Part shown: positions 19,161 to 27,734 of the stretch, piece after piece
How the letters are laid out: each line of letters begins with the position of its first letter
Numbering within the stretch: the first letter of the stretch is position 1
From: Pseudoxanthomonas suwonensis
GTDB lineage: Bacteria > Pseudomonadota > Gammaproteobacteria > Xanthomonadales > Xanthomonadaceae
DNA: 64,000 nucleotides
Assembly: GCF_000972865.1 (NCBI RefSeq)
Contig: NZ_CP011144.1
Coordinates: 1,922,001 to 1,986,000, forward strand
Direction of reading: 5' to 3'
Translations under genes and position numbers: made by a program
Notes under the pieces: model-generated
Seen by the model: only the letters and a program-made list of their open reading frames with translations
Database searches by the model: none
What the model was told of the DNA's origin: nothing

Positions 19161-21155
19161 CTACTCGCAGATCGCGCCGTCCCCGTGCGGACGGCATTGT
19201 TCCGGGAAGCCGTGCTTTCGCCAGTAGTCGAGAATGCCGTTGTCGCGCAGGTACGCCTGGAAGGCCGGATCACGGCGCAGCCAGGCCAGGTCCTCGGTCC
19301 ACAGCAGCAGGCTCCAGCTGGAGTAGCCCAGCGCACGCATCTCACCGAGCCGGCGGACGAGCTCGGCGCCATGCTCCGGCGCGTCGGGTGCGAGCAGGCG
19401 GATGAAGTCCAGCAGGCCGGTCTGCCGTTCGAACTCTGCGGTGGCGGCCAGCGCCTGCGGCCAGAGCGCGGGATCGATCAGGGCGCGCGAACCGGCGACG
19501 TAGCCGGGCTTGAGCAGGAGGTCGTAGGCGCCGGGAGAGCCGGTCGCGCCGATCTCGTCCTCGGCGATGCGCAGGGCCTCGGCATGGTCGCCGCGCCAGA
19601 CCGCGTTGAACCAGCGCCCGTAGACATCGTTGGGCGAACGGTGATCCTCGAACTCCCTGTGCGCCAGCTCGTGCTCGCCGCGGGTGTCGAGCAGGCGGGC
19701 GAGGATGAAGTGCGGCCGGGCGTTGATCGGATCACGGGCGATGATCTCGCGCAGTTTCGCCTCGGCGCGGTCCAGGTACCCCAGTTCGGCCAGGGTGAAG
19801 GCGTATCCGTCGGCGAATTCCTGGTGCGATCCGACCGAGTCGGCCTTTTCCTGCAGTGCCAGGCAACGCTCCCATTCGTTTGCGTTGCACGCCGCCTCGC
19901 CCTGCACCATGTAGGGTTCGGGCAGGGACGGGTCCAGCTGCAGGGCGATGGCGGCCTCGTGCAGCGCCTCTTCGCGGAGCGTGGGCAGCGAGGCCAGGGA
20001 CGGGCGACGCACGCTGCGCAGGTACAGCGCCAGGGCTAGGCTGGCGCGCGCACGCGCGTCGTCGGGCCGTTCGCGCAGCAGCGCGCGGAATTCGCTTTCC
20101 GCCACCTCGATCGATTGCTCGGGCGGCAGGTCGCGACGCTCGAGGAGCGTCCGTGCCGCCAGGTAGCGTTGCAGCCAGTCGACATCGCCGGTCTTCCCCT
20201 TGGTCGCGGCCAGGTTAAGGCTCAGCGCCAGGGAAGCGGCCACCGCCTCGGCGATCTCCTGCTGCAGCAGCAATACTTCCGATGCGTCGCGGTCGAAGTC
20301 CCTGGCCCACAGCGCGTCGCCGCTGTGCGCATCGACCAGGCGCAGGCGCACGCGCAGGCGCTGCCCGCTGCGTTGCAGGCTGCCTTCGAGCAGGTGGCTG
20401 ATGCCGAGCCGCGCGATCAGCCGCGCCGGATCGCTGGACTCGGCAGCGGCCAGTGCCGTCGACGTGCGCGCGATCACGCGCAGGCCCTGGATCTGCGCCA
20501 GGCTGCCGATCAGTTCCTCGCTGAGGCCGTCGGCGATCACGCGACCGCTCTCGTCGTCGCCGATCGCCTTCAGCGGCATCACCACCAGCGTCGGGACGGC
20601 TGCCGGTTCTGCTGATCCGGCGGCGGTGGGCGCAGTCGCCGCGGTCGGTGCCTCGCGCGGCCACCAGCGCCAGCCGGCGAGGGCGAGCGCCACCAGCAGC
20701 AACAGCCAGAACGCTGCCTGCGCGGCCGTTCGTGGCATCGCCCGGTCGCTGGCGCGGCGGCGGGGCGGTCCGACCGCATCCGGCACGGGTTCGGCGGGGT
20801 GCGTGGTGGTCGGGCCGGGGGGCGGTGGCGCGGCTGCGGCCGGCAGGTCGAAGCGGTACCCGACGCCATGCAGCGTATGCAGCAGGCGCGGATGGTGGGC
20901 GTCCTCCCCCAGGGCCTGGCGCAGCAGGGTCATGATCCGGTTCAGCACCCCGGGGGTGACGTGGCGGTGGCCCCAGACCGCATCCAGGATCTCGTCGCGG
21001 GTGAATACCCGGCCCGGGGTGCCGGCCAGCAGCGCCAGCACCGCGAAGGCCTTGGGTTCCAGCGCCTGCTCGCTGCCGCCGCGCAACAGCCGGTGCCCGG
21101 CGAAATCGATCACCGTGTCTTCGAACTCGAGGCTGGGCGGTCCGGTTTGCGGCAT
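19161..21155 (-). CDS. Membrane-anchored winged-helix transcriptional regulator with TolB-N/TPR-like region
   Basis: 664 residues from the ATG at 21155. The N-terminal OmpR/CadC-type winged helix (about 8-107) has EPKAFAVLALLAGTPGRVFTRDEILDAVWG, and GVGYRFDLP at its end. A Pro-rich linker and one membrane helix (AAFWLLLLVALALAGWRWW, about 140-160) follow. The periplasmic part starts with a TolB-N/FlgO-like domain (LVVMPLKAIGDDESGRVIADGLSEEL) and continues with helical TPR-like repeats. This is the CadC architecture: an external sensor joined directly to a DNA-binding domain. Target genes unknown; the divergent secreted-protein gene is a candidate. Two further ATGs upstream are possible starts. 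Confidence 0.82.
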   Translation of the reverse strand: MPQTGPPSLEFEDTVIDFAGHRLLRGGSEQALEPKAFAVLALLAGTPGRVFTRDEILDAVWGHRHVTPGVLNRIMTLLRQALGEDAHHPRLLHTLHGVGYRFDLPAAAAPPPPGPTTTHPAEPVPDAVGPPRRRASDRAMPRTAAQAAFWLLLLVALALAGWRWWPREAPTAATAPTAAGSAEPAAVPTLVVMPLKAIGDDESGRVIADGLSEELIGSLAQIQGLRVIARTSTALAAAESSDPARLIARLGISHLLEGSLQRSGQRLRVRLRLVDAHSGDALWARDFDRDASEVLLLQQEIAEAVAASLALSLNLAATKGKTGDVDWLQRYLAARTLLERRDLPPEQSIEVAESEFRALLRERPDDARARASLALALYLRSVRRPSLASLPTLREEALHEAAIALQLDPSLPEPYMVQGEAACNANEWERCLALQEKADSVGSHQEFADGYAFTLAELGYLDRAEAKLREIIARDPINARPHFILARLLDTRGEHELAHREFEDHRSPNDVYGRWFNAVWRGDHAEALRIAEDEIGATGSPGAYDLLLKPGYVAGSRALIDPALWPQALAATAEFERQTGLLDFIRLLAPDAPEHGAELVRRLGEMRALGYSSWSLLLWTEDLAWLRRDPAFQAYLRDNGILDYWRKHGFPEQCRPHGDGAICE

Positions 21156-21355
21156 GGCGGGCGGGGAGCGGGCGATGGCGGCACGCATGCAAACGCGCAA
21201 AGCCGCCGGGCGCGGCCCAAGCATTTCCCAAGCATTCCCCCAATGGCCTGTGCAGTCCCTGCCGATTGCCTGCGCGGCCCCTCAAGACCGGCGCGGATGC
21301 CGGCGGGAAGCTGGCGGCGCCGGGAACGACCCGGTTCCCACCCCAGGAGACCGCC

Positions 21356-21703
21356 ATGAACACCCATGCCCGAATGATCGAAGCCGCGTTGCTGGCCGCC
21401 GTTGCGATGGCCTTCGCCCCGGCCCGGGCCGCCAGTCCGGACACCGCCCCGGCTGCGCCGCCGGAGGGCATCGTCATCGACTGCGACCGCCCCGTCCTGC
21501 CCAGCCAGAAGACGATCGGCGAACTGGCGGAGCAGCACAACTTCGGCCAGGTCTATGCCACCCGCCAGCGGGCGATGGTCGAAGTCCAACGCGCCTGTCT
21601 GCGCGAGGGCGTCAGCGCGGTGCTGCTGGTGGGTCCGAAGAAGCCGACCGTGACGGCGCAGGAACCGCACCAGATCGCGGCCAACCGGGCGCCTTCGAGG
21701 TGA
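21356..21703 (+). CDS. Small secreted protein, unknown function
   Basis: 115 residues with a good AGGAGA ribosome site 5 bases before the ATG. A signal peptide is clear (MNTHARMIEAALLAAVAMAF, cleavage after APARA). The mature part has two Cys (DCDRPVLPS and QRACLREG) that could form a disulfide. I do not recognise the family. It is divergent from the CadC-type regulator 200 bp away. Confidence 0.65.
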   Translation: MNTHARMIEAALLAAVAMAFAPARAASPDTAPAAPPEGIVIDCDRPVLPSQKTIGELAEQHNFGQVYATRQRAMVEVQRACLREGVSAVLLVGPKKPTVTAQEPHQIAANRAPSR

Positions 21704-21751
21704 ACGACCCCGGTTCCGGCCCGGCCGGCGCTGCCGCCGGGCCGCACGGGA

Positions 21752-22558
21752 TCAGCCGGGCAGGCCGAAGAATCCGGTCGCGGCCTTGGTCGTTGCCGCC
21801 GCGGTCGTCGCGATGTCCTCCCCGCGGTCGCGCGCCAGTTCCGCGACGATGTGCGGGAGGAACATCGGCTCGTTGCGCCGGTCCTTGGGCGTCGGCTTCA
21901 ACGTGCGAGGCAGCAGGTAGGGCGCGTCGGTCTCCACCAGCAGCCGCTGGGCCGGGATGTGCTTGACCAGCTCGCGCAGGTGCGCGCCGCGGCGTTCGTC
22001 GCACAGCCAGCCGGTGATACCGATGTACCAGTCCTGGTCGAGGTAGTCGAACAGCTCCTCGCGGGTACCGGTGAAGCAGTGCACCACCGCCGGGCCGAGG
22101 CGGCCGTCGAAGTTGCGCATCATCGCCATGAAATCGTCGTGGGCGTCGCGCTGGTGCAGGAACAGCGGCTTGCCGACGCCGTCGACGGCCAGGTCCACGC
22201 CGATCTGCAGCTGGCGCTCGAAGGCCTTGCGCTGGGCTGGGCGCGGCGAGAAGTCGCGGAAGTAGTCCAGCCCGCACTCGCCCACCGCGACCACTTCCGG
22301 ATGCGCGTGCAGGGCGCGCATCTCCGCGTCGCACTCGTCGGTGTATTCGCTGGCGTGGTGCGGGTGCACGCCGGCGGTGGCGTACAGGAAGCCCGGGTGC
22401 CGCTGTGCCAGCTGCAGCGCCAGCGGCGAATGCTCGCGGCTGGCGCCGGTGACCACCATCTGCACCACCCCGGCGGCGCGGGCGCGGGCCAGCACCGCGT
22501 CGCGGTCGCGGTCGAAGCTGTCGTGGGTGAGGTTGGCGCCGATGTCGACCAGGTGCAT
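21752..22558 (-). CDS. tatD: TatD-family 3'-5' DNase/metal-dependent hydrolase
   Basis: 268 residues closely matching Escherichia coli TatD over its whole length, by memory of that sequence: MHLVDIGANLTHDSF, TAGVHPHHAS, AVGECGLDYFRDFS, HCFTGTREE, YIGITGWLCDERRG, VETDAPYLLPRTL and RRNEPMFLPHI. Metal ligands of the TIM-barrel (His of GVHPH, Glu of GECGLD, His of HCFTG, Asp of ETDAP) are present. Proposed roles are exonuclease activity in DNA repair or turnover. It is transcribed leftward, away from hrpB. Confidence 0.92.
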   Translation of the reverse strand: MHLVDIGANLTHDSFDRDRDAVLARARAAGVVQMVVTGASREHSPLALQLAQRHPGFLYATAGVHPHHASEYTDECDAEMRALHAHPEVVAVGECGLDYFRDFSPRPAQRKAFERQLQIGVDLAVDGVGKPLFLHQRDAHDDFMAMMRNFDGRLGPAVVHCFTGTREELFDYLDQDWYIGITGWLCDERRGAHLRELVKHIPAQRLLVETDAPYLLPRTLKPTPKDRRNEPMFLPHIVAELARDRGEDIATTAAATTKAATGFFGLPG

Positions 22559-22589
22559 GCGAAAGGAAGCCGGTGGGGGCCGCCTATTG

Positions 22590-22686
22590 TGTAGGAGCCG
22601 GGTTCAGCCGGCGACACGGGAGTCGGGAGAACGGGGGCGTCGCCTGTGCCGACGTGGCGTGTCGCCGGCTGAAGCCGGCTCCTACA
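22590..22686. repeat. REP pair, unit 3
   Basis: A well-kept head-to-head dimer: TGTAGGAGCCGGGTTCAGCC on the left and a right half ending CCGGCTCCTACA. It lies between tatD and hrpB. Confidence 0.85.
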
Positions 22687-22711
22687 GAAGGCAACGGCGC
22701 CGCGGTTTTTC

Positions 22712-22806
22712 TGCAGGCGCCCGCCTTGCGGGCGGCACGGGTATCGGAACCACGAGGCAGTCGCATGTGTGACGTGGCGTGTCGCCGGCTGAACCCGGCT
22801 CCTGCA
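22712..22806. repeat. REP pair, unit 4 (left half degenerate)
   Basis: The left half has drifted (CTGCAGGCGCCCGCCTTGCG, with a compensated stem); the right half is standard and ends GGCTCCTGCA. It ends 16 bp before the putative hrpB -10. Confidence 0.75.
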
Positions 22807-22821
22807 AGGGCGGGTGGCCCG

Positions 22822-22827
22822 TATCCT
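22822..22827 (+). promoter_or_regulatory. Leaderless-type -10 (TATCCT) for hrpB
   Basis: TATCCT ends 7 bp before the chosen hrpB ATG, so transcription would start at or next to the start codon. No Shine-Dalgarno is present. Confidence 0.4.
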
Positions 22828-22834
22828 TGCGCGG

Positions 22835-25486
22835 ATGGATTCCACCGCCTTCCCCATCGGCCCGCTGCTGCCGGCGATCCGCGACAGCCTCGCCGCGCAT
22901 CCGCGGCTGGTGCTGGAAGCGCCGCCCGGCGCCGGCAAGACCACCCAGGTGCCGCTGGCCCTGCTCGATGCGCCATGGCTGGCCGGCCGCAGGATCGTGA
23001 TGCTGGAACCGCGCCGGGTCGCGGCGCGCAGCGCGGCGATGTTCATGGCGCGCCAGCTCGGCGAGGAGGTCGGTGGCACGGTCGGCTACCGGATCCGCTT
23101 CGAGAACAAGGTCTCGGCACGGACCCGGATCGAGGTCGTCACCGAGGGCATCCTCACCCGGATGATCCAGGACGACCCCGAACTTGGAGGGAGCGGGCCG
23201 GACGGCATCGGCGCGCTGCTGTTCGACGAATTCCACGAGCGCCACCTGTCGGCCGACCTCGGCCTGGCCCTGGCCCTGGACGTGCAGGCGCAGTTGCGCG
23301 ACGAGCTGCGCATCGTGGTCATGTCGGCCACCCTCGACGGCGAGCGGCTGGCGCGCTTCCTCGACGCGCCGCGCCTGTCCAGCGCGGGCCGCAGCTATCC
23401 GGTGCAGGTCGCGCACTTCCCGGCCCGGCGCGAGGAATCGATGGAGGCGCAGGCGCGGCGCGCGGTGGACCAGGCGCTGGCCGCGCATCCGGGCGATGTG
23501 CTGGTGTTCCTGCCGGGCCAGCGCGAGATCGCGCGGGTCGGCGCGGCGCTCGAAGCCGGCATGAGCCCCTCTCCCTACGGGAGAGGGATTGGCGAGAGGG
23601 TTGGGGTTGCCCGCGAGCCGAACGGGCGTCGCGAAACCCTGCCCTCATCCGCCCCTGCGGGGCACCTTCTACCCCGAGGGCACCCTGTCCCGGAGGGAGA
23701 AGGGATAGAGGTGCTCGCCCTGCACGGCGAGTTGCCGGTGGAACAGCAATCGCGCGTGCTGCAGCCGTCGCCCGACGGCCGTCGCCGCGTGGTGCTGGCC
23801 ACCAACGTCGCCGAGTCCTCGGTGACCCTGCCCGGGGTGCGGGTGGTCGTCGACAGCGGCCTGGCCCGCGAGCCGCGCTTCGATCCCAACAGCGGCTTCT
23901 CGCGGCTGGACGCGGTGGCCATCTCGCAGGCCTCGGCCGACCAGCGCGCCGGCCGCGCCGGCCGCGTCGCCGAAGGCTGGGCCTGGCGGCTGTGGCCGGA
24001 ATCGCAGCGGCTGGAGGCGCAACGGCGGCCGGAGATCGCCCAGGTCGAACTGGCCGGGCTGGCGCTGGAACTGGCCGCCTGGGGCAGCGACGCGCTGCGC
24101 TTCGTCGATCCGCCGCCGCCGGGCGCGTTGGCCGCCGCGCGCGAGCTGTTGCAGCGGCTGGGCGCGCTCGCCGCCGATGGCCGGATCACCGCCGCCGGCC
24201 GGCGCATGCTCGCGCTGGGCACGCATCCACGCCTGGCGGCGATGCTGCTGGCCGCGCGCAATCCGCGCGAACAGGCGCTGGCCGCCGACCTGGCCGCGCT
24301 GGTCGAAGCCCGCGACCCGCTGCGCAGCCGCAGCGACGCACTGGCCCAACGCTGGCGCGCGCTGGCCGCGTTCCGCGGCGGACGCCTGCCGCACGACGCC
24401 GGCCGTGCTGCGCTGGCCGCGATCGACGCGGCCGCCAGGCAGTGGCGCCGCCGCCTGCGCTGCGAGGCCGCGCCGCCGGCCGCGATCGAGGCGCATGAAC
24501 TGGGCGACCTGCTCGCCCACGCATTCCCTGACCGGATTGCGGCGCGGCATCCGGCCGATCCGCTGCGCTATCAACTGGCCAACGGCCGCACCGCGCGGCT
24601 GTTCGATGACAGTGCGTTGCGCGGCGAGCCGTGGCTGGTCGCCAGCGAGCTGCGCTTCGAACCGCGCGGCGACGCGCTGCTGCTGCGCGCCGCGCCGGTG
24701 GACGAATCGCGGCTGCGCAGCGATTTCCCGGAGCGCTTCGTCGAACGCGAGGGCGTGGCGTGGGACGCGGACAAGCGCGCGCTGGTGGCGCGGCGCGAAT
24801 CGCGCTTCGACCGGATCGTGCTCGACAGCCGTCCCGCCGGCCGGGTCGATCCGGCCCAGGCGGCGCAGGCGCTGACCGACGCGGTGCGCGAACTCGGCCT
24901 GGTCGCGCTGCCATGGAGCGAAGGCCTGCGCCAGTGGCAGGCGCGGGTGGTGTCGCTGCGGCAGTGGATGCCGGACCTGGGCCTGCCCGACGTATCCGAC
25001 GCCGCGCTGGCCGCCAGCCTCGACGACTGGCTGCGCCCGGCCTTCGCCGGCAAGACCCGGCTCGATGCGCTGGCGGAGGAGGAACTGGGCGAAGCGCTGA
25101 AGTCGCCGCTGGACTGGGGCCAGCGCCAGCAGCTCGACCGGCTGGCGCCGGTGCGCATCAGCGTGCCCTCGGGCATGGAGCGGCGCATCGACTACGCGCT
25201 CGACCACGAGGGCATGGCGCAGCCGCCGGTGCTGGCGGTCAAGCTGCAGGAGCTGTTCGGCCTGGCCGACACCCCGCGGATCGCCGATGGCCGGGTCCCG
25301 CTGACCCTGCACCTGCTCTCGCCCGGCGGCCGGCCGTTGCAGGTGACCCAGGACCTGAAGGGCTTCTGGGACCGCACCTACCCGGAGGTGAGGAAGGAGA
25401 TGAAGGGGCGGTATCCCCGTCACCCTTGGCCCGACGACCCCTGGAACGCCGTCGCCACCCATCGGGCCAAACCGCGGGGAACGTGA
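22835..25486 (+). CDS. hrpB: ATP-dependent RNA helicase HrpB (with in-frame insert)
   Basis: DEAH-box helicase of unknown physiological substrate. 883 residues from the ATG at 22835; a GTG at 22814 is possible. Walker A PPGAGKTT, LEPRRVAARSAA, DEFHER (the DEAH position), MSATLDG, the sixth helicase motif DQRAGRAGR, and the HrpB C-terminal domain ending HPWPDDPWNAVATHRAKPRGT (across two 20-residue windows). About 48 residues (SPSPYGRGIGERVGVAREPN onward) between VGAALEAGM and EVLALHGELPVEQQ are foreign to the family and are encoded by a repeat. The frame is open, so the enzyme may still be made. Confidence 0.92.
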   Translation: MDSTAFPIGPLLPAIRDSLAAHPRLVLEAPPGAGKTTQVPLALLDAPWLAGRRIVMLEPRRVAARSAAMFMARQLGEEVGGTVGYRIRFENKVSARTRIEVVTEGILTRMIQDDPELGGSGPDGIGALLFDEFHERHLSADLGLALALDVQAQLRDELRIVVMSATLDGERLARFLDAPRLSSAGRSYPVQVAHFPARREESMEAQARRAVDQALAAHPGDVLVFLPGQREIARVGAALEAGMSPSPYGRGIGERVGVAREPNGRRETLPSSAPAGHLLPRGHPVPEGEGIEVLALHGELPVEQQSRVLQPSPDGRRRVVLATNVAESSVTLPGVRVVVDSGLAREPRFDPNSGFSRLDAVAISQASADQRAGRAGRVAEGWAWRLWPESQRLEAQRRPEIAQVELAGLALELAAWGSDALRFVDPPPPGALAAARELLQRLGALAADGRITAAGRRMLALGTHPRLAAMLLAARNPREQALAADLAALVEARDPLRSRSDALAQRWRALAAFRGGRLPHDAGRAALAAIDAAARQWRRRLRCEAAPPAAIEAHELGDLLAHAFPDRIAARHPADPLRYQLANGRTARLFDDSALRGEPWLVASELRFEPRGDALLLRAAPVDESRLRSDFPERFVEREGVAWDADKRALVARRESRFDRIVLDSRPAGRVDPAQAAQALTDAVRELGLVALPWSEGLRQWQARVVSLRQWMPDLGLPDVSDAALAASLDDWLRPAFAGKTRLDALAEEELGEALKSPLDWGQRQQLDRLAPVRISVPSGMERRIDYALDHEGMAQPPVLAVKLQELFGLADTPRIADGRVPLTLHLLSPGGRPLQVTQDLKGFWDRTYPEVRKEMKGRYPRHPWPDDPWNAVATHRAKPRGT
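23561..23709. repeat. Intergenic-type repeat translated in frame inside hrpB
   Basis: About 149 bp with CCCTCTCCC-TACG-GGAGAGGG at its left end and a GCCCTCATCCGCCCC...GGAGGGAGAAGGG half at its right. This matches the kind of repeat normally seen between genes in xanthomonads. It adds about 48 codons with no stop or shift. The edges are approximate. Confidence 0.75.
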
Positions 25487-25554
25487 TCCGTTTCCGCCCG
25501 TGGCGCCCGTGACGGCGGGCCGGACTCCGCTTTGCCGTCTGGCGCGGCCTGGCG

Positions 25555-25605
25555 GCCCCCGGAATGCCGTTGCCACGCATCGGGCCAAACCCCCGGGAAC
25601 GCGAA
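25555..25605 (+). repeat. Degenerate duplicate of the hrpB 3' end
   Basis: About 50 bp that would translate RNAVATHRAKPPGT, nearly the same as the HrpB tail WNAVATHRAKPRGT encoded about 120 bp upstream. It lies in the non-coding stretch after hrpB, so it is a duplicated gene end or a remnant of recombination. Confidence 0.65.
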
Positions 25606-25614
25606 AGCCCGCAT

Positions 25615-25644
25615 CCGTCGTCCCGGCGCACGCCGGGACGACGG
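25615..25644. repeat. Solo palindrome of the CCGTCRTYCC family
   Basis: CCGTCGTCCCGGCG - CA - CGCCGGGACGACGG, a perfect 14-bp hairpin. It may end hrpB transcription, although no T-run follows. The rest of 25487-25798 shows nothing clear. Confidence 0.75.
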
Positions 25645-25798
25645 ATAGGCGGCGACGCAGGGACCGGCTGGCCGACGACGGCATGAACCGCACCCCTGTT
25701 CCCCGCCACGGACGATGGCCCGCCACCGCCGTTGCTGACGTATCGTCCACATGCCGTCGCCGACACTGGCGGCGTTCCTTCCTCCGCGGATAGCCCCC

Positions 25799-26182
25799 AT
25801 GAGCAAGCTGACCATCATTTCCGACCGTGCGCTGGAACTGGCCGAGCAGGCCGGCGCGGGACTCCGCCATGCCGGCGCCAGCCTGCGCGATGCCGGCATC
25901 GGCGCCGAGCACTGGATCAAGACCGGCGCCGCGCTCGGCGCGGCCAAAGCCGGGTTCAACGTCGCCCGCGGCACCGTGCGGCGCCATCCGGTGGCGGTGG
26001 CCACGGCCGCGGCGGTGGTCGGTGCGGGCGTGCTGGCCTACGTGCTGTACCGCAAGCGCCGCCAGCAGGCGCAGGACGCGCCGATCGAAGGCGAGGCGCG
26101 CCGCGTCGGCAGCCGCAACAACGGCAACGCCACCGCGCGCACGCGTGCGACCCGCACGCGCCGGACCTCGCCGACCGCCTGA
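25799..26182 (+). CDS. Small single-helix membrane protein, unknown function
   Basis: 127 residues from the ATG at 25799 (MSKLTIISDRALELAEQAGA). An amphipathic Ala/Gly/Arg-rich helix fills the first 55 residues. One membrane helix follows (VAVATAAAVVGAGVLAYVLY, about 64-83) and a basic tail (KRRQQAQ, then TRATRTRRTSPTA). The layout resembles small ElaB/YqjD-like inner-membrane proteins, but I cannot assign the family. It stands alone between hrpB and a REP array. Confidence 0.65.
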   Translation: MSKLTIISDRALELAEQAGAGLRHAGASLRDAGIGAEHWIKTGAALGAAKAGFNVARGTVRRHPVAVATAAAVVGAGVLAYVLYRKRRQQAQDAPIEGEARRVGSRNNGNATARTRATRTRRTSPTA

Positions 26183-26260
26183 GCGGCGCACATCCCATGT
26201 TCCCGCGACGGCACGACCGGGGCGCGTGCCCGGTCGTCCGTGCCGTGTGCCACTGCTTCT

Positions 26261-26602
26261 TGTAGGAGCCGGGTTCAGCCGGCGACCCGACGCCGTCGGC
26301 ACAAGCGACGTCCTCGTGATCCCGACGCCCGTGTCGCCGACTGAAGTCAGCTCCTACAGAAGAGCGGCCGCGTCGTGGCAGTTGTAGGAGCCGGCTTCAG
26401 CCGGCGACCCGACGCCGTCGGCCCAGTCGACGCTCCTGTGATTCCGACGCCCGTGTCGCCGACTGAAGTCAGCTCCTACAGAAGAGCGGCCGCGTCGTGG
26501 CTGTTGTAGGAGCCGGGTTCAGCCGGCGACCCGACGCCGTCGGCACAGCCGACGCTCGCGTAGTCCCGACTCTCGTGTCGCCGGCAGGCCCGACTTCTGC
26601 AA
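26261..26602. repeat. Tandem array of three REP pairs (units 5-7)
   Basis: Three head-to-head REP dimers start at 26261, 26383 and 26504, a period of 121-122 bp. The inter-dimer spacer (GAAGAGCGGCCGCGTCGTGG type) is also conserved, so the copies arose by tandem duplication of dimer plus spacer. The last unit ends degenerate (TTCTGCAAG). The array fills most of the gap 26183-26677. Confidence 0.85.
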
Positions 26603-26677
26603 GAAGACCGGATCGGCCGCGCATGTCGCGCAAGACTTCCGCCGCGACCGGATCCGGATTCGCCGGCCGGGTGTCGG

Positions 26678-27238
26678 TTACTCCAGCCGCCGCCACTGGC
26701 CAGGCGCGAGCCAACCGCCCGCCTCGCCCAGCGCATCCAGCCGATGCCGCCCCACCGCCACCCGTACCAGCCGCAGCGTCGGCAGCCCGACCGCGGCGGT
26801 CATACGCCGCACCTGGCGGTTGCGGCCCTCGCTGATGACCAGCTCCAGCCACGCGTCCAGCACGGTCTTGCGGTAGCGCACCGGCGGATCGCGTGGCCAC
26901 AGTACCGGCGGCTGATCGAGCCGGCGCGCCTGCGCCGGCCGGGTCGGTCCGTCGTTGAGCGTGACGCCGCTGCGCAGCACGTCCAGCTGTTCCCCGCGCG
27001 GCTCGCCCTCCACCTGCACCCAGTAGGCCTTGGGCTGCTTGTGCCGCGGATCGGTCAGCCGGTGCGCGAGCGCGCCGTCGTCGGTCAGCAGCAGCAGGCC
27101 CTCGCTGTCATGGTCCAGGCGCCCGGCGGGATACACGTCCGGCGGCAGGCCGAAACCGGCCAGGGTCGGCCGCGGCGGGATGCTGCGGTCGGTGAACTGG
27201 CACAGCACGCCGTAGGGCTTGTTGAAGGCGACCAGCAT
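26678..27238 (-). CDS. rluE: 23S rRNA pseudouridine synthase, RluE-like
   Basis: RsuA-family pseudouridine synthase without the S4 domain. 186 residues. It has FNKPYGVLCQF, the catalytic-loop motif YPAGRLDHDSEGLLLLTDDG (Asp of GRLD), KAYWVQVEGE and ISEGRNRQVRRMTAAVGLPTLRLVRVAVG. This type modifies U2457 of 23S rRNA in Escherichia coli (RluE); the assignment among RluE, RluF and RsuA rests on length and the missing S4 domain. Confidence 0.9.
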   Translation of the reverse strand: MLVAFNKPYGVLCQFTDRSIPPRPTLAGFGLPPDVYPAGRLDHDSEGLLLLTDDGALAHRLTDPRHKQPKAYWVQVEGEPRGEQLDVLRSGVTLNDGPTRPAQARRLDQPPVLWPRDPPVRYRKTVLDAWLELVISEGRNRQVRRMTAAVGLPTLRLVRVAVGRHRLDALGEAGGWLAPGQWRRLE

Positions 27239-27254
27239 CGCGGCGGACGCGGCC

Positions 27255-27635
27255 TCAGGCGGCGGGCAGGCCGTGTCCGCCGATCGGCCGGGTCTGCACG
27301 TGCGAATCGAAGCCGGCGATCAGCGGCATGGCCTTGGCGATCGCCTCGCGCACGGCGGGCAGTGCCAGCGAAGCGCGATGGCTGTCGGCGCTGTCCCAAA
27401 CCTCGGTTATCCACAACGCGTCGGCGTCTTCGGGATCCTCGGCCACCACGTAGCTCAGGCAGCCGGGCATGGCGTTGATGCCCTGCAACAGGATCGCGGC
27501 CAGCGTGTCGCGTTGGCCGGGGTGGGCGCGGAACTTGCCGATCAGGCCGTGCATGGGAGTGGCTCCGTTCGTGGCGGGCAGGACCAGGACCGACGCGCCT
27601 GCCGCCAGCAACGAGATGAAACCGCGTCGGTCCAT
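27255..27635 (-). CDS. Antibiotic-biosynthesis-monooxygenase-fold protein with Tat-like signal
   Basis: 126 residues. A twin-arginine-like leader (MDRRGFISLLAAGASVLVLP) is followed by an ABM (dimeric alpha/beta barrel) domain: GLIGKFRAHPGQRDTLAAIL, CLSYVVAEDPEDADALWITE and VWDSADSHRAS. Related proteins act as quinol monooxygenases or have no known activity. Export by Tat is inferred from RRGF plus the hydrophobic stretch. Encoded 16 bp downstream-side of rluE on the same strand. Confidence 0.75.
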   Translation of the reverse strand: MDRRGFISLLAAGASVLVLPATNGATPMHGLIGKFRAHPGQRDTLAAILLQGINAMPGCLSYVVAEDPEDADALWITEVWDSADSHRASLALPAVREAIAKAMPLIAGFDSHVQTRPIGGHGLPAA

Positions 27636-27734
27636 TGGGGGATACGGGTGCAGTGCGGTTGCCGGTAAAGAGCGGTCGCGGCGCGGTGACCACCGGGTCG
27701 CGCCTGCAGCGCGACCGCCCTCATCCGTATTTCA

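Noticed and set aside
22835..25486. hrpB as a pseudogene broken by the insertion
   Set aside because: The insert is in frame and all helicase motifs on both sides are kept.
26261..26602. CRISPR array
   Set aside because: The repeats are 98-bp inverted dimers with conserved spacers, not short direct repeats with unique spacers, and no cas gene is present.
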